Notes: a model not told the origin generated them from the letters alone. DNA of 14,424 nt from Chloroflexota bacterium (GCA_023424355.1 JAFAEA010000159.1:1-14424), one strand, 5' to 3'; shown: positions 5,753 through 13,531, counted from the first letter of the stretch. Numbers and translations are program-made.

Positions 5753-7156
5753 ATGCCAGATATCAACCGCTCCCTTATCGATTGGCCCGCGGAATCACCC
5801 CCGTACGATTCGCTTCAGGCTGCGGTTCAGGGCGAAACTGCGCGCTGGAACGCCGTTGGTCTGGCCGCGGGCACGGTGCGTAATGGCGAGCGGAAGATCG
5901 CCGTCAGTGGGTTCGCTAATTCCAGGGCTGGGTATCCGCTGGTGAACGATAGTCTGTTCATGATCGGCTCCATTTCCAAGATCTACACCGCCACTTTGGT
6001 GATGCGATTGATGGAGCAGGGCGTGTTGGATCTCGATACGCCAGTCATCAACTATGTCCCGGAGTTTCGACTTGCCCACGATGGCCTGGCCGAAACCATC
6101 ACCATACGGATGTTGCTTAGCCACACATCTGGTTTCGATGGCGATCGGTTCACTTCGTATGGTCGCGGTGACGACGCTTACGAGAAGGCAATTGCCGAGT
6201 TCCACACGCTGGAGCAATGGTTTCAGCCCGGGAGCTTCTACTCGTACAACAATGCCGGGTTCTATCTCGCGGGCCACATTATTCAGAGGCTCACCGGCAA
6301 AACCTACGAAACGAACCTGATCGAGGAGATTTTTGCACCACTGGGCCTGGAGAACTCGTTCATCTATCCGGAAGATGCACTCAACAAATCCTGGGCGGTT
6401 GGTCACGTGGTGGACCGGGTGAGTGGTGTGAGCTTCACACCGGCATCGCACCTGCCGAGGCATTCAAATCCGGCGGGTGGAGTTCTGCAGTCGGTTGGGG
6501 ATCTGCTCACGTTCGCACAAATGCATCTGAATCACGGCGAGATCAATGGCAAGCGCATCATCAGCGCGGAAAATGCCCGGTTGATGCAAGAGCCGGTCAT
6601 CGAAGCCGACACCTACCATCGGCACTACGGAATTGGGTGGAGCATCTTCGATCGCCCCACTGGCAAGAGTGTTGGTCACGGTGGCGCATGGGGAGGGCAT
6701 CGTGCCAATCTCATCCTGTTCCCGTATCACAACTATGCGCACGCGTCGCTTGGAAATAGCAATGTCTCGCTCTACGCCGAGGCATCGCTGGAGAAATGGG
6801 CGTTGCAGCATGACCTGCACATCTCCAATCCCGCACCAGAGAGCATCGAGCTCAGCAAAAGCGAACTCGAATCGCATACTGGTACCTATCTCCGCCACGA
6901 TAGCCGTTGGCTGGTGACCGCGCAGGATTCCGGTTTGCGCCTCACCGTTACCGATATCGATGAAGATACCGGCGAAGAATCCACTCCCGATCGCATCTTC
7001 GATCTGGAGCCGCTCGAGGCCGATCGGTTCCGGGTGAGCAGTCCGGAGAGTAAAGGTGCTACGGTTGATTTCCGATCTGTTCCGGATGCAACCGGCACCA
7101 ATCGGGATCTCATGAGAATTTGGGGCCGCGTTGGCGCCAGGCAGCAAGCAGGGTAA
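5753..7156 (+). CDS. Serine hydrolase, class C beta-lactamase/penicillin-binding-protein fold
   Basis: The 467-residue product has all three motifs of the AmpC/DD-peptidase/esterase superfamily. The nucleophile motif SxxK is Ser73-Ile-Ser-Lys76 in FMIGSISKIYTATLVMRL. The YxN motif is Tyr165-Asn-Asn167 in SFYSYNNAGFYLAG. The third motif is His309-Gly-Gly311 in SVGHGGAWGGHRANL. NPAGGVLQSVGDLLTFAQMHL is also typical. Residues from about 365 form an extra C-terminal beta domain (SHTGTYLRHDSRWLVT), as in DUF3471-type fusions. There is no signal peptide, so it probably acts in the cytoplasm as an esterase or peptidase rather than as a true beta-lactamase; the substrate is unknown. ATG 5753 has AGGAG (5743-5747) 5 bases upstream. 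It heads an operon with two GNAT genes; the next gene starts 5 bp after its stop. Divergence from tetR may mean shared control. Confidence 0.9.
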   Translation: MPDINRSLIDWPAESPPYDSLQAAVQGETARWNAVGLAAGTVRNGERKIAVSGFANSRAGYPLVNDSLFMIGSISKIYTATLVMRLMEQGVLDLDTPVINYVPEFRLAHDGLAETITIRMLLSHTSGFDGDRFTSYGRGDDAYEKAIAEFHTLEQWFQPGSFYSYNNAGFYLAGHIIQRLTGKTYETNLIEEIFAPLGLENSFIYPEDALNKSWAVGHVVDRVSGVSFTPASHLPRHSNPAGGVLQSVGDLLTFAQMHLNHGEINGKRIISAENARLMQEPVIEADTYHRHYGIGWSIFDRPTGKSVGHGGAWGGHRANLILFPYHNYAHASLGNSNVSLYAEASLEKWALQHDLHISNPAPESIELSKSELESHTGTYLRHDSRWLVTAQDSGLRLTVTDIDEDTGEESTPDRIFDLEPLEADRFRVSSPESKGATVDFRSVPDATGTNRDLMRIWGRVGARQQAG

Positions 7157-7161
7157 CGGAA

Positions 7162-7857
7162 ATGGGCACGCCGCCAGAGGCAGAAATCGAATCCAGGTTG
7201 AATGCGTTTCTTACCAGTCGTCTCGGAACCTGGCCCCCAACCCGGGGGCTGGAGCTGCGGCATAGCCCGGCGCGCGATGAGCCTCGCTGGGATGGCAAAA
7301 CGCAGGCCTTCCTGGGAATCGAATCCCCTGTCGGCACGGTGCTGACCTTCTCCGAGAGGGTTTTCCCCTGTGGAACCTCGCTGGATCCTCGTGCGGTGGA
7401 GGACGAGCTGGGTGGCTCGGATGCGCACGTTACCTTGCCGGAGATGTTTCAACACCCGGAAATGCACTTTGGACGGGCTGTGTTCCGCTACCTCGGTGAG
7501 TTCGTCGATCTTCCTCCGCTAGGAGAGTGGGTGGATACAACCGATCCCCGCATACCGGAATGGCTTCGGCCCTTCAATGGCGGGGTTCTGGTCCACCTGA
7601 CTGAGGATGGCACCTACGCCGCCGGTGTGGGACTGAAGAAGCATAACGATCTCGGTTACGAGATCTCTGTCGGCACCGATCCTGCATATCGAGGTCAGGG
7701 TCTGGCCCAACGGCTGGTGGCAACATCGGCCCGGCATATCTGGGATCTCGGGGCTATTCCGCTGTACCTGCACGGCGCCACAAATGCCGCCTCCGCCCGG
7801 GTCGCGGAGAAGTCCGGATTCCCGGATCGTGGCTGGCATATTCTTGATATGAGCTGA
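7162..7857 (+). CDS. GNAT family N-acetyltransferase (C-terminal GNAT domain)
   Basis: GNAT enzymes transfer the acetyl group of acetyl-CoA to an amine. In this 231-residue protein the acetyl-CoA-binding motif A is ISVGTDPAYRGQGLAQRLV (R177-GQG180), followed by LYLHGATNAASARVAEKSGF (Asn208 and the terminal KSGF loop). Residues 1-130 form a longer N-terminal region, as in two-lobed or GCN5-like fusion members; the segment VAVRY-like FGRAVFRYLGEFVDL may be a remnant of a first lobe. The ATG at 7162 lies 5 bp after the hydrolase stop with only a poor SD (AGGG about 10 bases upstream), so translation is probably coupled to the hydrolase. A start further upstream (7120) would overlap the hydrolase by 37 bp. 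The substrate is not predictable. Confidence 0.87.
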   Translation: MGTPPEAEIESRLNAFLTSRLGTWPPTRGLELRHSPARDEPRWDGKTQAFLGIESPVGTVLTFSERVFPCGTSLDPRAVEDELGGSDAHVTLPEMFQHPEMHFGRAVFRYLGEFVDLPPLGEWVDTTDPRIPEWLRPFNGGVLVHLTEDGTYAAGVGLKKHNDLGYEISVGTDPAYRGQGLAQRLVATSARHIWDLGAIPLYLHGATNAASARVAEKSGFPDRGWHILDMS

Positions 7858-7877
7858 TTAGCCTTACAGGATCGCGG

Positions 7878-8330
7878 ATGCAGCAGCAGTCCACTCAGCC
7901 AATACCTTCTCGCCCCACCTGGCGAGAGCTTTCCCGAATCGCTGCCATACAGATGGCATCGTTCCGGAAGGATTTGGCGTACAAGCGCTGGATGCTGACG
8001 ATTTTTTGGCTGCTCCCGGGGATCACATTTCTGGTAACGCGGGATGATGATCTCGTGACCGGCTGCATAATTGCGGATGTGCATCGCGGCAAGATTCGCA
8101 TCATGAACATCGCCGTCGACCCCGCATATCGTAAGCAGGGACTCGGCCAAATCCTCATGCACGCGGCAACAGATGCCAAACCCTCAACATCGGTGGTGCT
8201 CATGGTGCAGGAGGAAAATACTGCCGCCCGAGCGCTCTACACCGGCATGGGTTTCGAGCGCACAGGATACTCGGCCTCGTATTACGGTCCGGGCTATGCA
8301 GGTATCGAAATGACCCTCAAGCGGGCTTAA
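7878..8330 (+). CDS. GNAT family N-acetyltransferase, RimI-like
   Basis: The 150-residue product is a compact single-domain GNAT. Motif A is IRIMNIAVDPAYRKQGLGQIL (R85-KQGLG90); motif B is VVLMVQEENTAARALYTGMGF (Asn114, then the ALY segment and the GF end), the arrangement of RimI-like enzymes that acetylate protein N-termini or small amines. The N-terminal segment ELSRIAAIQMASF is the usual first helix. AGGA (7867-7870 region) lies about 7 bases before the ATG. It starts 20 bp after the previous GNAT gene and closes the operon. Its stop TAA shares the TTAA at 8327-8330 with the stop of the convergent MgtC-family gene. It is not close enough in sequence to the preceding GNAT to suggest recent duplication. 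Confidence 0.88.
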   Translation: MQQQSTQPIPSRPTWRELSRIAAIQMASFRKDLAYKRWMLTIFWLLPGITFLVTRDDDLVTGCIIADVHRGKIRIMNIAVDPAYRKQGLGQILMHAATDAKPSTSVVLMVQEENTAARALYTGMGFERTGYSASYYGPGYAGIEMTLKRA

Positions 8331-9058
8331 TCCAGATTTCCGACGTGCCAGCCGAGTCGATCAACTCCCGGAAGTTCTCCCATTTTGTCGACGATGCTGA
8401 TGGCATCGTCCGAATCGTCAACCTGCAGGCGAATCTCCAGAACCGTCTTCTTCTTGTCTGGTGTCGATTCCAGATCAAGTGCCACCAGAGTGAACCCTGG
8501 CGATTCCATGGCCATCGCCCGGATGTCGCGGATGACGCTGGCGGTATCTGTGAGGTGCAGCCGCACCCGATGCTCGGTGGAATCCGAGTGAAACATCTTG
8601 CGCTTCACCGGCTGCAATCCACCTGTAATCAGCAACAGGAAGGCTGTGGCGATGCTGCCAGTGAGCAGCAAGCCTCCACCAACCGCCAAACCAACACCGC
8701 TTGCCGCCCACAGGAGTGCCGCGGTGGTAAGACCATGCACGACGTTTCGGCGCATGAAAATCACGCCGGCGCCAAGGAAACCGATACCACTTACGACCTG
8801 CGCCGCGATACGGCTGGAATCATGCTCATTGCCATCGATCATCGGGATTCCGTAGATCGAGACAATCATGATGAGCGCACTCGCCATACTCACTACGGCG
8901 TAGGTGCGCATGCCGGCGGGCTGCTCGCGGCGGGCGCGCTCAATACCAATCGCAATACCCAAAATCGCCGATAGCGCCAGGCGAATAACAATATCAATAA
9001 GGCTCAGACCACCATCGCTGTAGTTGTCCAGCTCGGTGACAAACGACATTAAGACCAT
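8327..9058 (-). CDS. MgtC/SapB family membrane protein
   Basis: The 243-residue product has the MgtC N-terminal membrane domain: LSLIDIVIRLALSAILGIAI, then the conserved IERARREQPAGMRTYAVVSMASAL (residues 39-62), then AAQVVSGIGFLGAGVIFMRR and HGLTTAALLWAASGVGLAVG with further helices to about 148. A soluble C-terminal domain (about 160-243) has the ACT-like beta-alpha pattern (EHRVRLHLTDTASVIRDIRA, KKTVLEIRLQV). In pathogens MgtC helps growth at low magnesium by restraining F1Fo ATPase; in free-living bacteria the role is less clear. Start 9058 uses GGGGTC as a weak SD 8 bases upstream; an internal ATG at 9049 is an alternative. The gene is downstream of the small membrane protein at 9132-9410 on the same strand, with a palindrome (9073-9087) between them. 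Confidence 0.92.
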   Translation of the reverse strand: MVLMSFVTELDNYSDGGLSLIDIVIRLALSAILGIAIGIERARREQPAGMRTYAVVSMASALIMIVSIYGIPMIDGNEHDSSRIAAQVVSGIGFLGAGVIFMRRNVVHGLTTAALLWAASGVGLAVGGGLLLTGSIATAFLLLITGGLQPVKRKMFHSDSTEHRVRLHLTDTASVIRDIRAMAMESPGFTLVALDLESTPDKKKTVLEIRLQVDDSDDAISIVDKMGELPGVDRLGWHVGNLD

Positions 9059-9072
9059 GCATTAGACCCCAT

Positions 9073-9087
9073 TTAACGAAACGTTAA
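9073..9087. promoter_or_regulatory. TTAACG-AAA-CGTTAA palindrome upstream of the MgtC-family gene
   Basis: TTAACG (9073-9078), AAA, CGTTAA (9082-9087): a perfect inverted repeat 15-29 bp before the start codon on the minus strand. The position fits an operator overlapping the transcription start or the 5' leader. No confident -35/-10 pair is seen around it. Confidence 0.4.
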
Positions 9088-9131
9088 CAATTCAACATAC
9101 ACTTTTACCATGTCTCGGGCTCGTTCGAAAA

Positions 9132-9410
9132 CTAGATGCGGTAAAGAAGGAGCAGAAGTGCGGCCACGGCGAGAACTCCATTCAGAATTGCGCCCATTCG
9201 CAGTGTGCGAGCCTGTGGGGCGGGTGCTTGCGCAGCAACTCCCCAGGTCATCCAACCCACAATTGCGAGACACAACACCAGAATCCCAAGACCAAGGTTT
9301 GGCGAGAGGAGGAAGCCAACAAACGGCGCGAACAGCATGCCTGCCATCGGCAATAGCATGCGCACATCCACACGCACTGTGGGTGGTCGGTTCGGATCCT
9401 GTTGGGACAT
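9132..9410 (-). CDS. Small three-helix membrane protein, function unknown
   Basis: The 92-residue product has a proline-rich hydrophilic start (MSQQDPNRPPTVRVDVR), then three hydrophobic segments at about 18-35, 39-58 and 71-91 (MLLPMAGMLFAPFVGFLL, LGLGILVLCLAIVGWMTWGV, MGAILNGVLAVAALLLLLY). The first loop SPNLGLG and the AAQAPAPQAR linker separate them. I do not recognise a family. TGAGG lies about 7 bases before the ATG at 9410 and supports the start. It is divergent from the DNA methyltransferase (63 bp between starts) and upstream of the MgtC-family gene on the same strand, 73 bp away. The sense of the composition (strong hydrophobic runs matching the frame) makes a real gene likely. Confidence 0.7.
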   Translation of the reverse strand: MSQQDPNRPPTVRVDVRMLLPMAGMLFAPFVGFLLSPNLGLGILVLCLAIVGWMTWGVAAQAPAPQARTLRMGAILNGVLAVAALLLLLYRI

Positions 9411-9436
9411 TCGGGCCTCACATGCGAAAATCAGTA

Positions 9437-9456
9437 GCTACAGCGCCAATTGTAGC
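9437..9456. promoter_or_regulatory. Inverted repeat in the divergent promoter of the methyltransferase and small membrane protein
   Basis: GCTACA (9437-9442), 8 bp, TGTAGC (9451-9456). On the minus strand, TACAAT (9449-9454) is a good -10 box for the small membrane-protein gene, with a loose -35 (GTCACA) 18 bp upstream inside the methyltransferase start. A regulator binding here could affect both directions. Confidence 0.4.
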
Positions 9457-9473
9457 CGCAATCCGGAGCCGAT

Positions 9474-10676
9474 GTGACCGAAATCCTCAAAACACTCACA
9501 AATTTGTTGCACACCGGGTTCCCATTGCCGGAGAACATCGCTTCCAGCACTGCGATCGATCCCGAAAGCAGTCATTTGCTTCACATGGATAACCTGCAGG
9601 CGATGCGAACGATTCCCCCTGCCTCAATCGATTTCGTCTATATCGATCCGCCCTTTGCATCGAATGCCAATTACCGCCAGCAGATTCAGTTGCCAGGCCA
9701 CATCATCAATCGCACCGCCTACACCGATCGGTGGGACAACGGCCTCGCCGGCTATCTGGAGTTTCTGGTGCCGCGACTGCGGGCGATCCGTCCGTTGCTC
9801 ACACCGACTGGCAGTATCTGCCTGCATCTGGATTCGCACAGCAGCCACTACGCCCGCATTGCCATGGATGCGATATTTGGCAGCGAGAACCTCATCAATG
9901 AAGTGATTTGGCGTTACGGCAAAATGAGTAATACCCGTCGTCGATTCCCGCAGAATCACGATACATTGCTCATCTATGGCGCTTCTCCGGATTGGTATTT
10001 TCAGCCGCAATACAACCAGCCAAGCGAGTATCGCACCCGATTTCTTCGCGATCTCACCGGGAATCAGGTGCTCTTCGGCACGGTGAAACACCGGTCAGAC
10101 AAGTTGATACAGCGCCGCATATCCGCCCGCAAACGCGATCTTGGCCGCGAGTTACATGATGCCGATGTGCTGTTCGATTTCGACACTGAGCGCAAGGTGC
10201 AGGACGATGTTTTCACCGATATTTCCATCGTCCGTGGGAACGCACATGAAGGTGTTGGCTACGACACCCAGAAGCCCAAGAAGCTTTTGGAGCGTCTGAT
10301 AACTGCTTTCTGCCCGGAAGGCGGTACTGTGGCGGACTTCTTCTGCGGTAGCGGCACTACCGGTGCGGCCGCAGAATTGTTGGGGCGACGATGGATTCTC
10401 TCGGATATCGGTCTCTCGGCGGTGCAAACTACACGCTTGCGGTTGCAGCACGCAGAGTTCAGCTTCGATCGCGATCCCTCGCTGCAACCGGGCGTATTTG
10501 CCGTAGATTCCCATGGTGGAATCACGGAGTTCCCCGTCGCGGATTTGGATCTCGACCCCGCCGATGAGCAAGCTGTGTTGAGGACGCTGGAGGACTCGCA
10601 AGATTCCCTCATCGCCGGGCAAATCGGCGATGTGATCATCGATGTGTTCGGACGAGAGGCAGCATTGCCTCGCTAA
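9474..10676 (+). CDS. DNA methyltransferase, N6-adenine/N4-cytosine class, beta-type motif order, apparently solitary
   Basis: The 400-residue product transfers a methyl group from S-adenosylmethionine to an exocyclic amino group in DNA. Catalytic motif IV is Asp58-Pro-Pro-Phe61 in SIDFVYIDPPFASNANY. The SAM-binding motif I is DFFCGSGTTGAAAELLGRRW (288-307), preceded by the motif X-like TQKPKKLLERLI (265-276). Motif IV before motif I is the beta-class order of type III Mod and many type II or orphan enzymes. The region 90-260 between them would include the target-recognition part. The tail (about 330-400) is unassigned. GTG 9474 has GGAG about 5 bases upstream. No restriction endonuclease or helicase is adjacent on either side, so it looks like an orphan (regulatory or epigenetic) enzyme. 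Its recognition site and the choice of A or C cannot be read from the sequence, although DPPF occurs in both types. Confidence 0.92.
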   Translation: MTEILKTLTNLLHTGFPLPENIASSTAIDPESSHLLHMDNLQAMRTIPPASIDFVYIDPPFASNANYRQQIQLPGHIINRTAYTDRWDNGLAGYLEFLVPRLRAIRPLLTPTGSICLHLDSHSSHYARIAMDAIFGSENLINEVIWRYGKMSNTRRRFPQNHDTLLIYGASPDWYFQPQYNQPSEYRTRFLRDLTGNQVLFGTVKHRSDKLIQRRISARKRDLGRELHDADVLFDFDTERKVQDDVFTDISIVRGNAHEGVGYDTQKPKKLLERLITAFCPEGGTVADFFCGSGTTGAAAELLGRRWILSDIGLSAVQTTRLRLQHAEFSFDRDPSLQPGVFAVDSHGGITEFPVADLDLDPADEQAVLRTLEDSQDSLIAGQIGDVIIDVFGREAALPR

Positions 10677-10681
10677 ATTTT
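10656..10681 (+). terminator. Weak terminator-like hairpin at the end of the methyltransferase gene
   Basis: GAGGCA (10656-10661), loop GCAT, TGCCTC (10666-10671) form a perfect 6-bp stem ending 3 bases before the stop codon, followed by CTAAATTTT. The stem is short and the tract only T4, so readthrough into the PBP gene is likely. Confidence 0.35.
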
Positions 10682-10698
10682 GCTACGATGTACGTACA
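10681..10698 (+). promoter_or_regulatory. Extended -10 promoter and TGTACGTACA palindrome for the PBP gene
   Basis: TGCTACGAT (10681-10689) fits an extended -10 element (TGn plus TACGAT), which can work without a good -35. The palindrome TGTACGTACA (10689-10698) overlaps its end and would cover the start of transcription (about 10696), the usual place for repressor binding. The same decamer occurs at 1304-1313 upstream of the SH3/lysozyme-like gene. Confidence 0.5.
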
Positions 10699-10745
10699 AG
10701 GTGCGTTCTCATTGCACTATCGCAACACAGCAGGAACTTCGCCAC

Positions 10746-13103
10746 GTGTCATACAACTTCAACTCGCCTTCGCCATACTCTGTGCCTCGCAAACCACCCA
10801 AATGGCCATGGGCATTCGCCATGGTGTTGCTGGTGGCGGTTGTCTCCGCCACAGCTGTGCTGTTGTTCAACGGTGTGCCCGTTGGTAACGGACCGGAGGA
10901 AAACGGCGATCTCGCGCTGGTCACACCCACCCCGGAGGAGAATCTTCCGCCCACAGTGACCCCAATTCCATCGCCAACACCGGCGACTCTGGAATACCCC
11001 ACCGAACTCGCCACCGAGTGGACGGTGTTGTGGATGAACGAGGATTACGCGGGTATGTACGCGCTCACCTCGGCCGCCACGCGCGATAACATGACCGAGA
11101 GCGCCTTCATCAGCAAATACACCGATATCGCCCGCGTAGCCGGAATCAACAAGGTCAGTGCCACCATCGATGGCGATGTCAGCGCCGGTGGCAGCGTGAA
11201 GATGCTCGTCTCCTACGAGAGCGGTCTTGTGGGCACCATCGATCAGGAAATGAACCTGGAGATGATTTCCGAGAGCCAGGGTTGGCGCGTGAAATGGACG
11301 CCGTCGCTCATCTTCACCGATCTCGGCAGCAACGGCTGCGTAGCCTGGACCGGTGAGACGTTCACCCGTGGACGCATTCTCGATAGCCAGGGACGTGTTT
11401 TCGCGGAGGACGTCGCCGTCACTCGTGTGAGTGTGATTCCGGCCAACGTGACCGATCCGGGAACGGTGTATCCGGAACTCGCCCGCGTGCTGGATATGGA
11501 TCAGGCAGAAATCGAAAGCCGCGTGAATGCATCGCCAAACGCATCGTGGGCAGTGGCGCTAAAGGATATGCCGGCCAGTGAGGAGATCAACCTGCTGAAC
11601 GCGTTCAGCGAGTTCGATGGCGTCACTGTGCGTCCGGCAACCCAGCGGCATTATCCGTACGGCGCAACATCGGTCCATTTGGTCGGCTATGTCACCCTCG
11701 CCAATGCCGAGGATATTGAGGCCGACGAATCTGTCGTTGAAGGCCAACTCATCGGTCGCGATGGTGTCGAATATGGCGCCAACGATATCCTCACCGGCAA
11801 GCCGGGCGGCACGCTTTCGTCGGTGGAATGCACCACTCGCGCCAAGCGCACGGAGATCGCCAGTGCCGAAGGGGTGCCACCCAAGGATGTGTATCTCACA
11901 GTAGATGCCGAGTTCCAGAAGCAGGTGGATGAAGCTCTCTACACTGCGGAGAAAGATGTCGATGGCGAAAATGGCCAGAAGGTGCGCGTCGGCGAACGCG
12001 GTGCCGTGGTGATTCTCGATCCGGAAACCGGTGCGGTGTTGGCCATGGTAAGCCACCCCAGTTTCGATCCGAATGGCTACATTACCAACAACTTCAGCGA
12101 GGAAGATCAGAAGAATCTGAATGATCCGGTGAAGCTGGCCTGGTTGAATCGTGCTGTCAATCAGCCGCTACCAACCGGATCCATCTTCAAGGTCATCACC
12201 ACCGCAGGTGCCATGCACACGCTCGATTACACCGATGAAACCCTGGTGGATTGCCCTGCTGTGTATGAACTCGGTGGCAACACCTATCAGGACTGGACAG
12301 TCGATAACCAGGTTCCACCTCAGGGCCTGCTCACCTTGCATCAGGCATTGGTGAACAGCTGTAACACCGTGTTCTACGGCATCGGTGAAGAGATGGATAA
12401 TGTCGATCCCAATGCCCTGCCGGATATCTCCCGAGCATTTGGTCTCGGCCAGCCGGTGAATATCCCGTACTTCCCGAGCGGTACCACCGGTATCATCCCG
12501 GATCCAGCGTGGAAGCTCGAAACTCAGGGAGATTCCTGGGCCACCGGCGATAATGTGTTGCTCGCCATCGGTCAGGGATTCATGGAAGGTACCCCCATGC
12601 AGATGGCTGTTGCCTATGCTGCCATCGCCAATGGCGGGTATGTGCTCACGCCATATGTGATCGATAAAACCCAGGTAGAGGGTGAGGATCCTGTGCAGGT
12701 CGGCGAACGCACCGTCAAGAGCGAACTGCCACTCACCGATCAGCAGATTGTCTGGATTCAGGAGGCGCTACGCGCCCAGACTACGGACCAGTATGGTTAC
12801 GGAACATCCCGATTGTTCGGCGATTTCCCGTTCTCCATCAGCGGTAAAACCGGTACCGCACAGAACGAGCGCGTGAATGAGGGAGATCGACCTCACAGTT
12901 GGTTTGCCGCCTATGCACCGGTACCGACCGATGGAGACAAATCGCAATTGGCCAGTATTGTGATGGTCGAAAATTCGGGCGAAGGCGTCACCTTTGCGGC
13001 ACCCGTCACCAAGATTATTTATCAGCACTGGATGGATAATCACAGCGGTGGGCATATGCCAATAGACTATCGCCGATTGTTATCCACCTGGGTATGGGTG
13101 TAG
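10746..13103 (+). CDS. Class B penicillin-binding protein (peptidoglycan DD-transpeptidase) with NTF2-like N-terminal domain
   Basis: This 785-residue enzyme cross-links peptidoglycan outside the membrane. Residues 19-41 form the membrane anchor (WPWAFAMVLLVAVVSATAVL), followed by a Pro/Thr linker to about 80. Residues about 80-190 are an NTF2-like domain of MecA_N type (TEWTVLWMNEDYAGMYALTS). The PBP dimerisation domain follows (RGRILDSQGRVFAEDVAV to the GRDGVEYGANDILTG segment, about 208-350). The transpeptidase domain (about 385-770) has Ser479-Ile-Phe-Lys482 (PTGSIFK), Ser538-Cys-Asn540 (VNSCNTVFY) and Lys701-Thr-Gly703 (SGKTGTAQN). The order is complete and no key residue is missing. GTG 10746 is chosen with AGGAA about 10 bases upstream; TTG 10680 would add 22 residues read across the promoter. 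It is alone, without rodA/ftsW beside it. A PBP2-type elongation role is likely but not proved. Confidence 0.93.
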   Translation: MSYNFNSPSPYSVPRKPPKWPWAFAMVLLVAVVSATAVLLFNGVPVGNGPEENGDLALVTPTPEENLPPTVTPIPSPTPATLEYPTELATEWTVLWMNEDYAGMYALTSAATRDNMTESAFISKYTDIARVAGINKVSATIDGDVSAGGSVKMLVSYESGLVGTIDQEMNLEMISESQGWRVKWTPSLIFTDLGSNGCVAWTGETFTRGRILDSQGRVFAEDVAVTRVSVIPANVTDPGTVYPELARVLDMDQAEIESRVNASPNASWAVALKDMPASEEINLLNAFSEFDGVTVRPATQRHYPYGATSVHLVGYVTLANAEDIEADESVVEGQLIGRDGVEYGANDILTGKPGGTLSSVECTTRAKRTEIASAEGVPPKDVYLTVDAEFQKQVDEALYTAEKDVDGENGQKVRVGERGAVVILDPETGAVLAMVSHPSFDPNGYITNNFSEEDQKNLNDPVKLAWLNRAVNQPLPTGSIFKVITTAGAMHTLDYTDETLVDCPAVYELGGNTYQDWTVDNQVPPQGLLTLHQALVNSCNTVFYGIGEEMDNVDPNALPDISRAFGLGQPVNIPYFPSGTTGIIPDPAWKLETQGDSWATGDNVLLAIGQGFMEGTPMQMAVAYAAIANGGYVLTPYVIDKTQVEGEDPVQVGERTVKSELPLTDQQIVWIQEALRAQTTDQYGYGTSRLFGDFPFSISGKTGTAQNERVNEGDRPHSWFAAYAPVPTDGDKSQLASIVMVENSGEGVTFAAPVTKIIYQHWMDNHSGGHMPIDYRRLLSTWVWV

Positions 13104-13275
13104 CAATTTCTGAAATATCGTGTAAACTCCAATTCGGAGCACGTTCAGAGAACAAGAACGCCTGCCTCCTGCCGCATCGCACGCGGTATCCGATTGATCG
13201 CAGGATTCCTTGCCTCCCCGGCCGGAATCTTTACCGGATGATGCCAGAGCGCATCATGCCAGGAAGGAGCAAAAC

Positions 13276-13320
13276 ATGATGATGACTATGCTGCTTTTCG
13301 GCGCCGGCCTGCAGGGCTAA
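13276..13320 (+). CDS. Very short ORF, leader peptide candidate MMMTMLLFGAGLQG
   Basis: A 14-residue frame, ATG 13276 to TAA 13320, carries one of the best ribosome-binding sites in the window: AGGAAGGAG (13261-13269), 6 bases from the ATG. Five of 14 codons are ATG or Leu-type at the start (MMMTMLL). The stop codon is immediately followed by one arm of the CGCCAA/TTGGCG hairpin, so a ribosome stopping there would cover that arm and free the competing TCGCC/GGCGA stem. This is the layout of a translation-coupled leader peptide. It could instead be a chance frame behind an SD-like purine run; there is no homology support. Confidence 0.4.
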   Translation: MMMTMLLFGAGLQG

Positions 13321-13531
13321 CGCCAACCCAATCGGAACTCGCCTGAATTGGCGATCATTCCACAGTGTTTTCTCAAATTAAAGATATGCAACAGCCGCAT
13401 TTGTTGTGCCTGCTTTTCGTGCAGATTGCGCGCGGACACCTCTGTTTGCTGTGCACTATCCATCCCCTCAATTGGCGAGGGTGGAGGGGAAGCTGTCATC
13501 GAGGGCGGTTTCTACCAGAAAGGAACTGACG

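Noticed and set aside
5795..7147. Minus-strand frames under the serine hydrolase
   Set aside because: No SD, no recognisable domains; both are broken by the motif-bearing plus frame.
13261..13275. SRP RNA-like GGAAGGAGCA
   Set aside because: The surrounding helix of SRP domain IV is absent; the purine run is an ordinary Shine-Dalgarno site.
13457..13500. T-box-like AGGGTGG near 13479-13484
   Set aside because: The match stops there; the following ACCGCG of the T-box antiterminator is missing and no specifier stem is evident.
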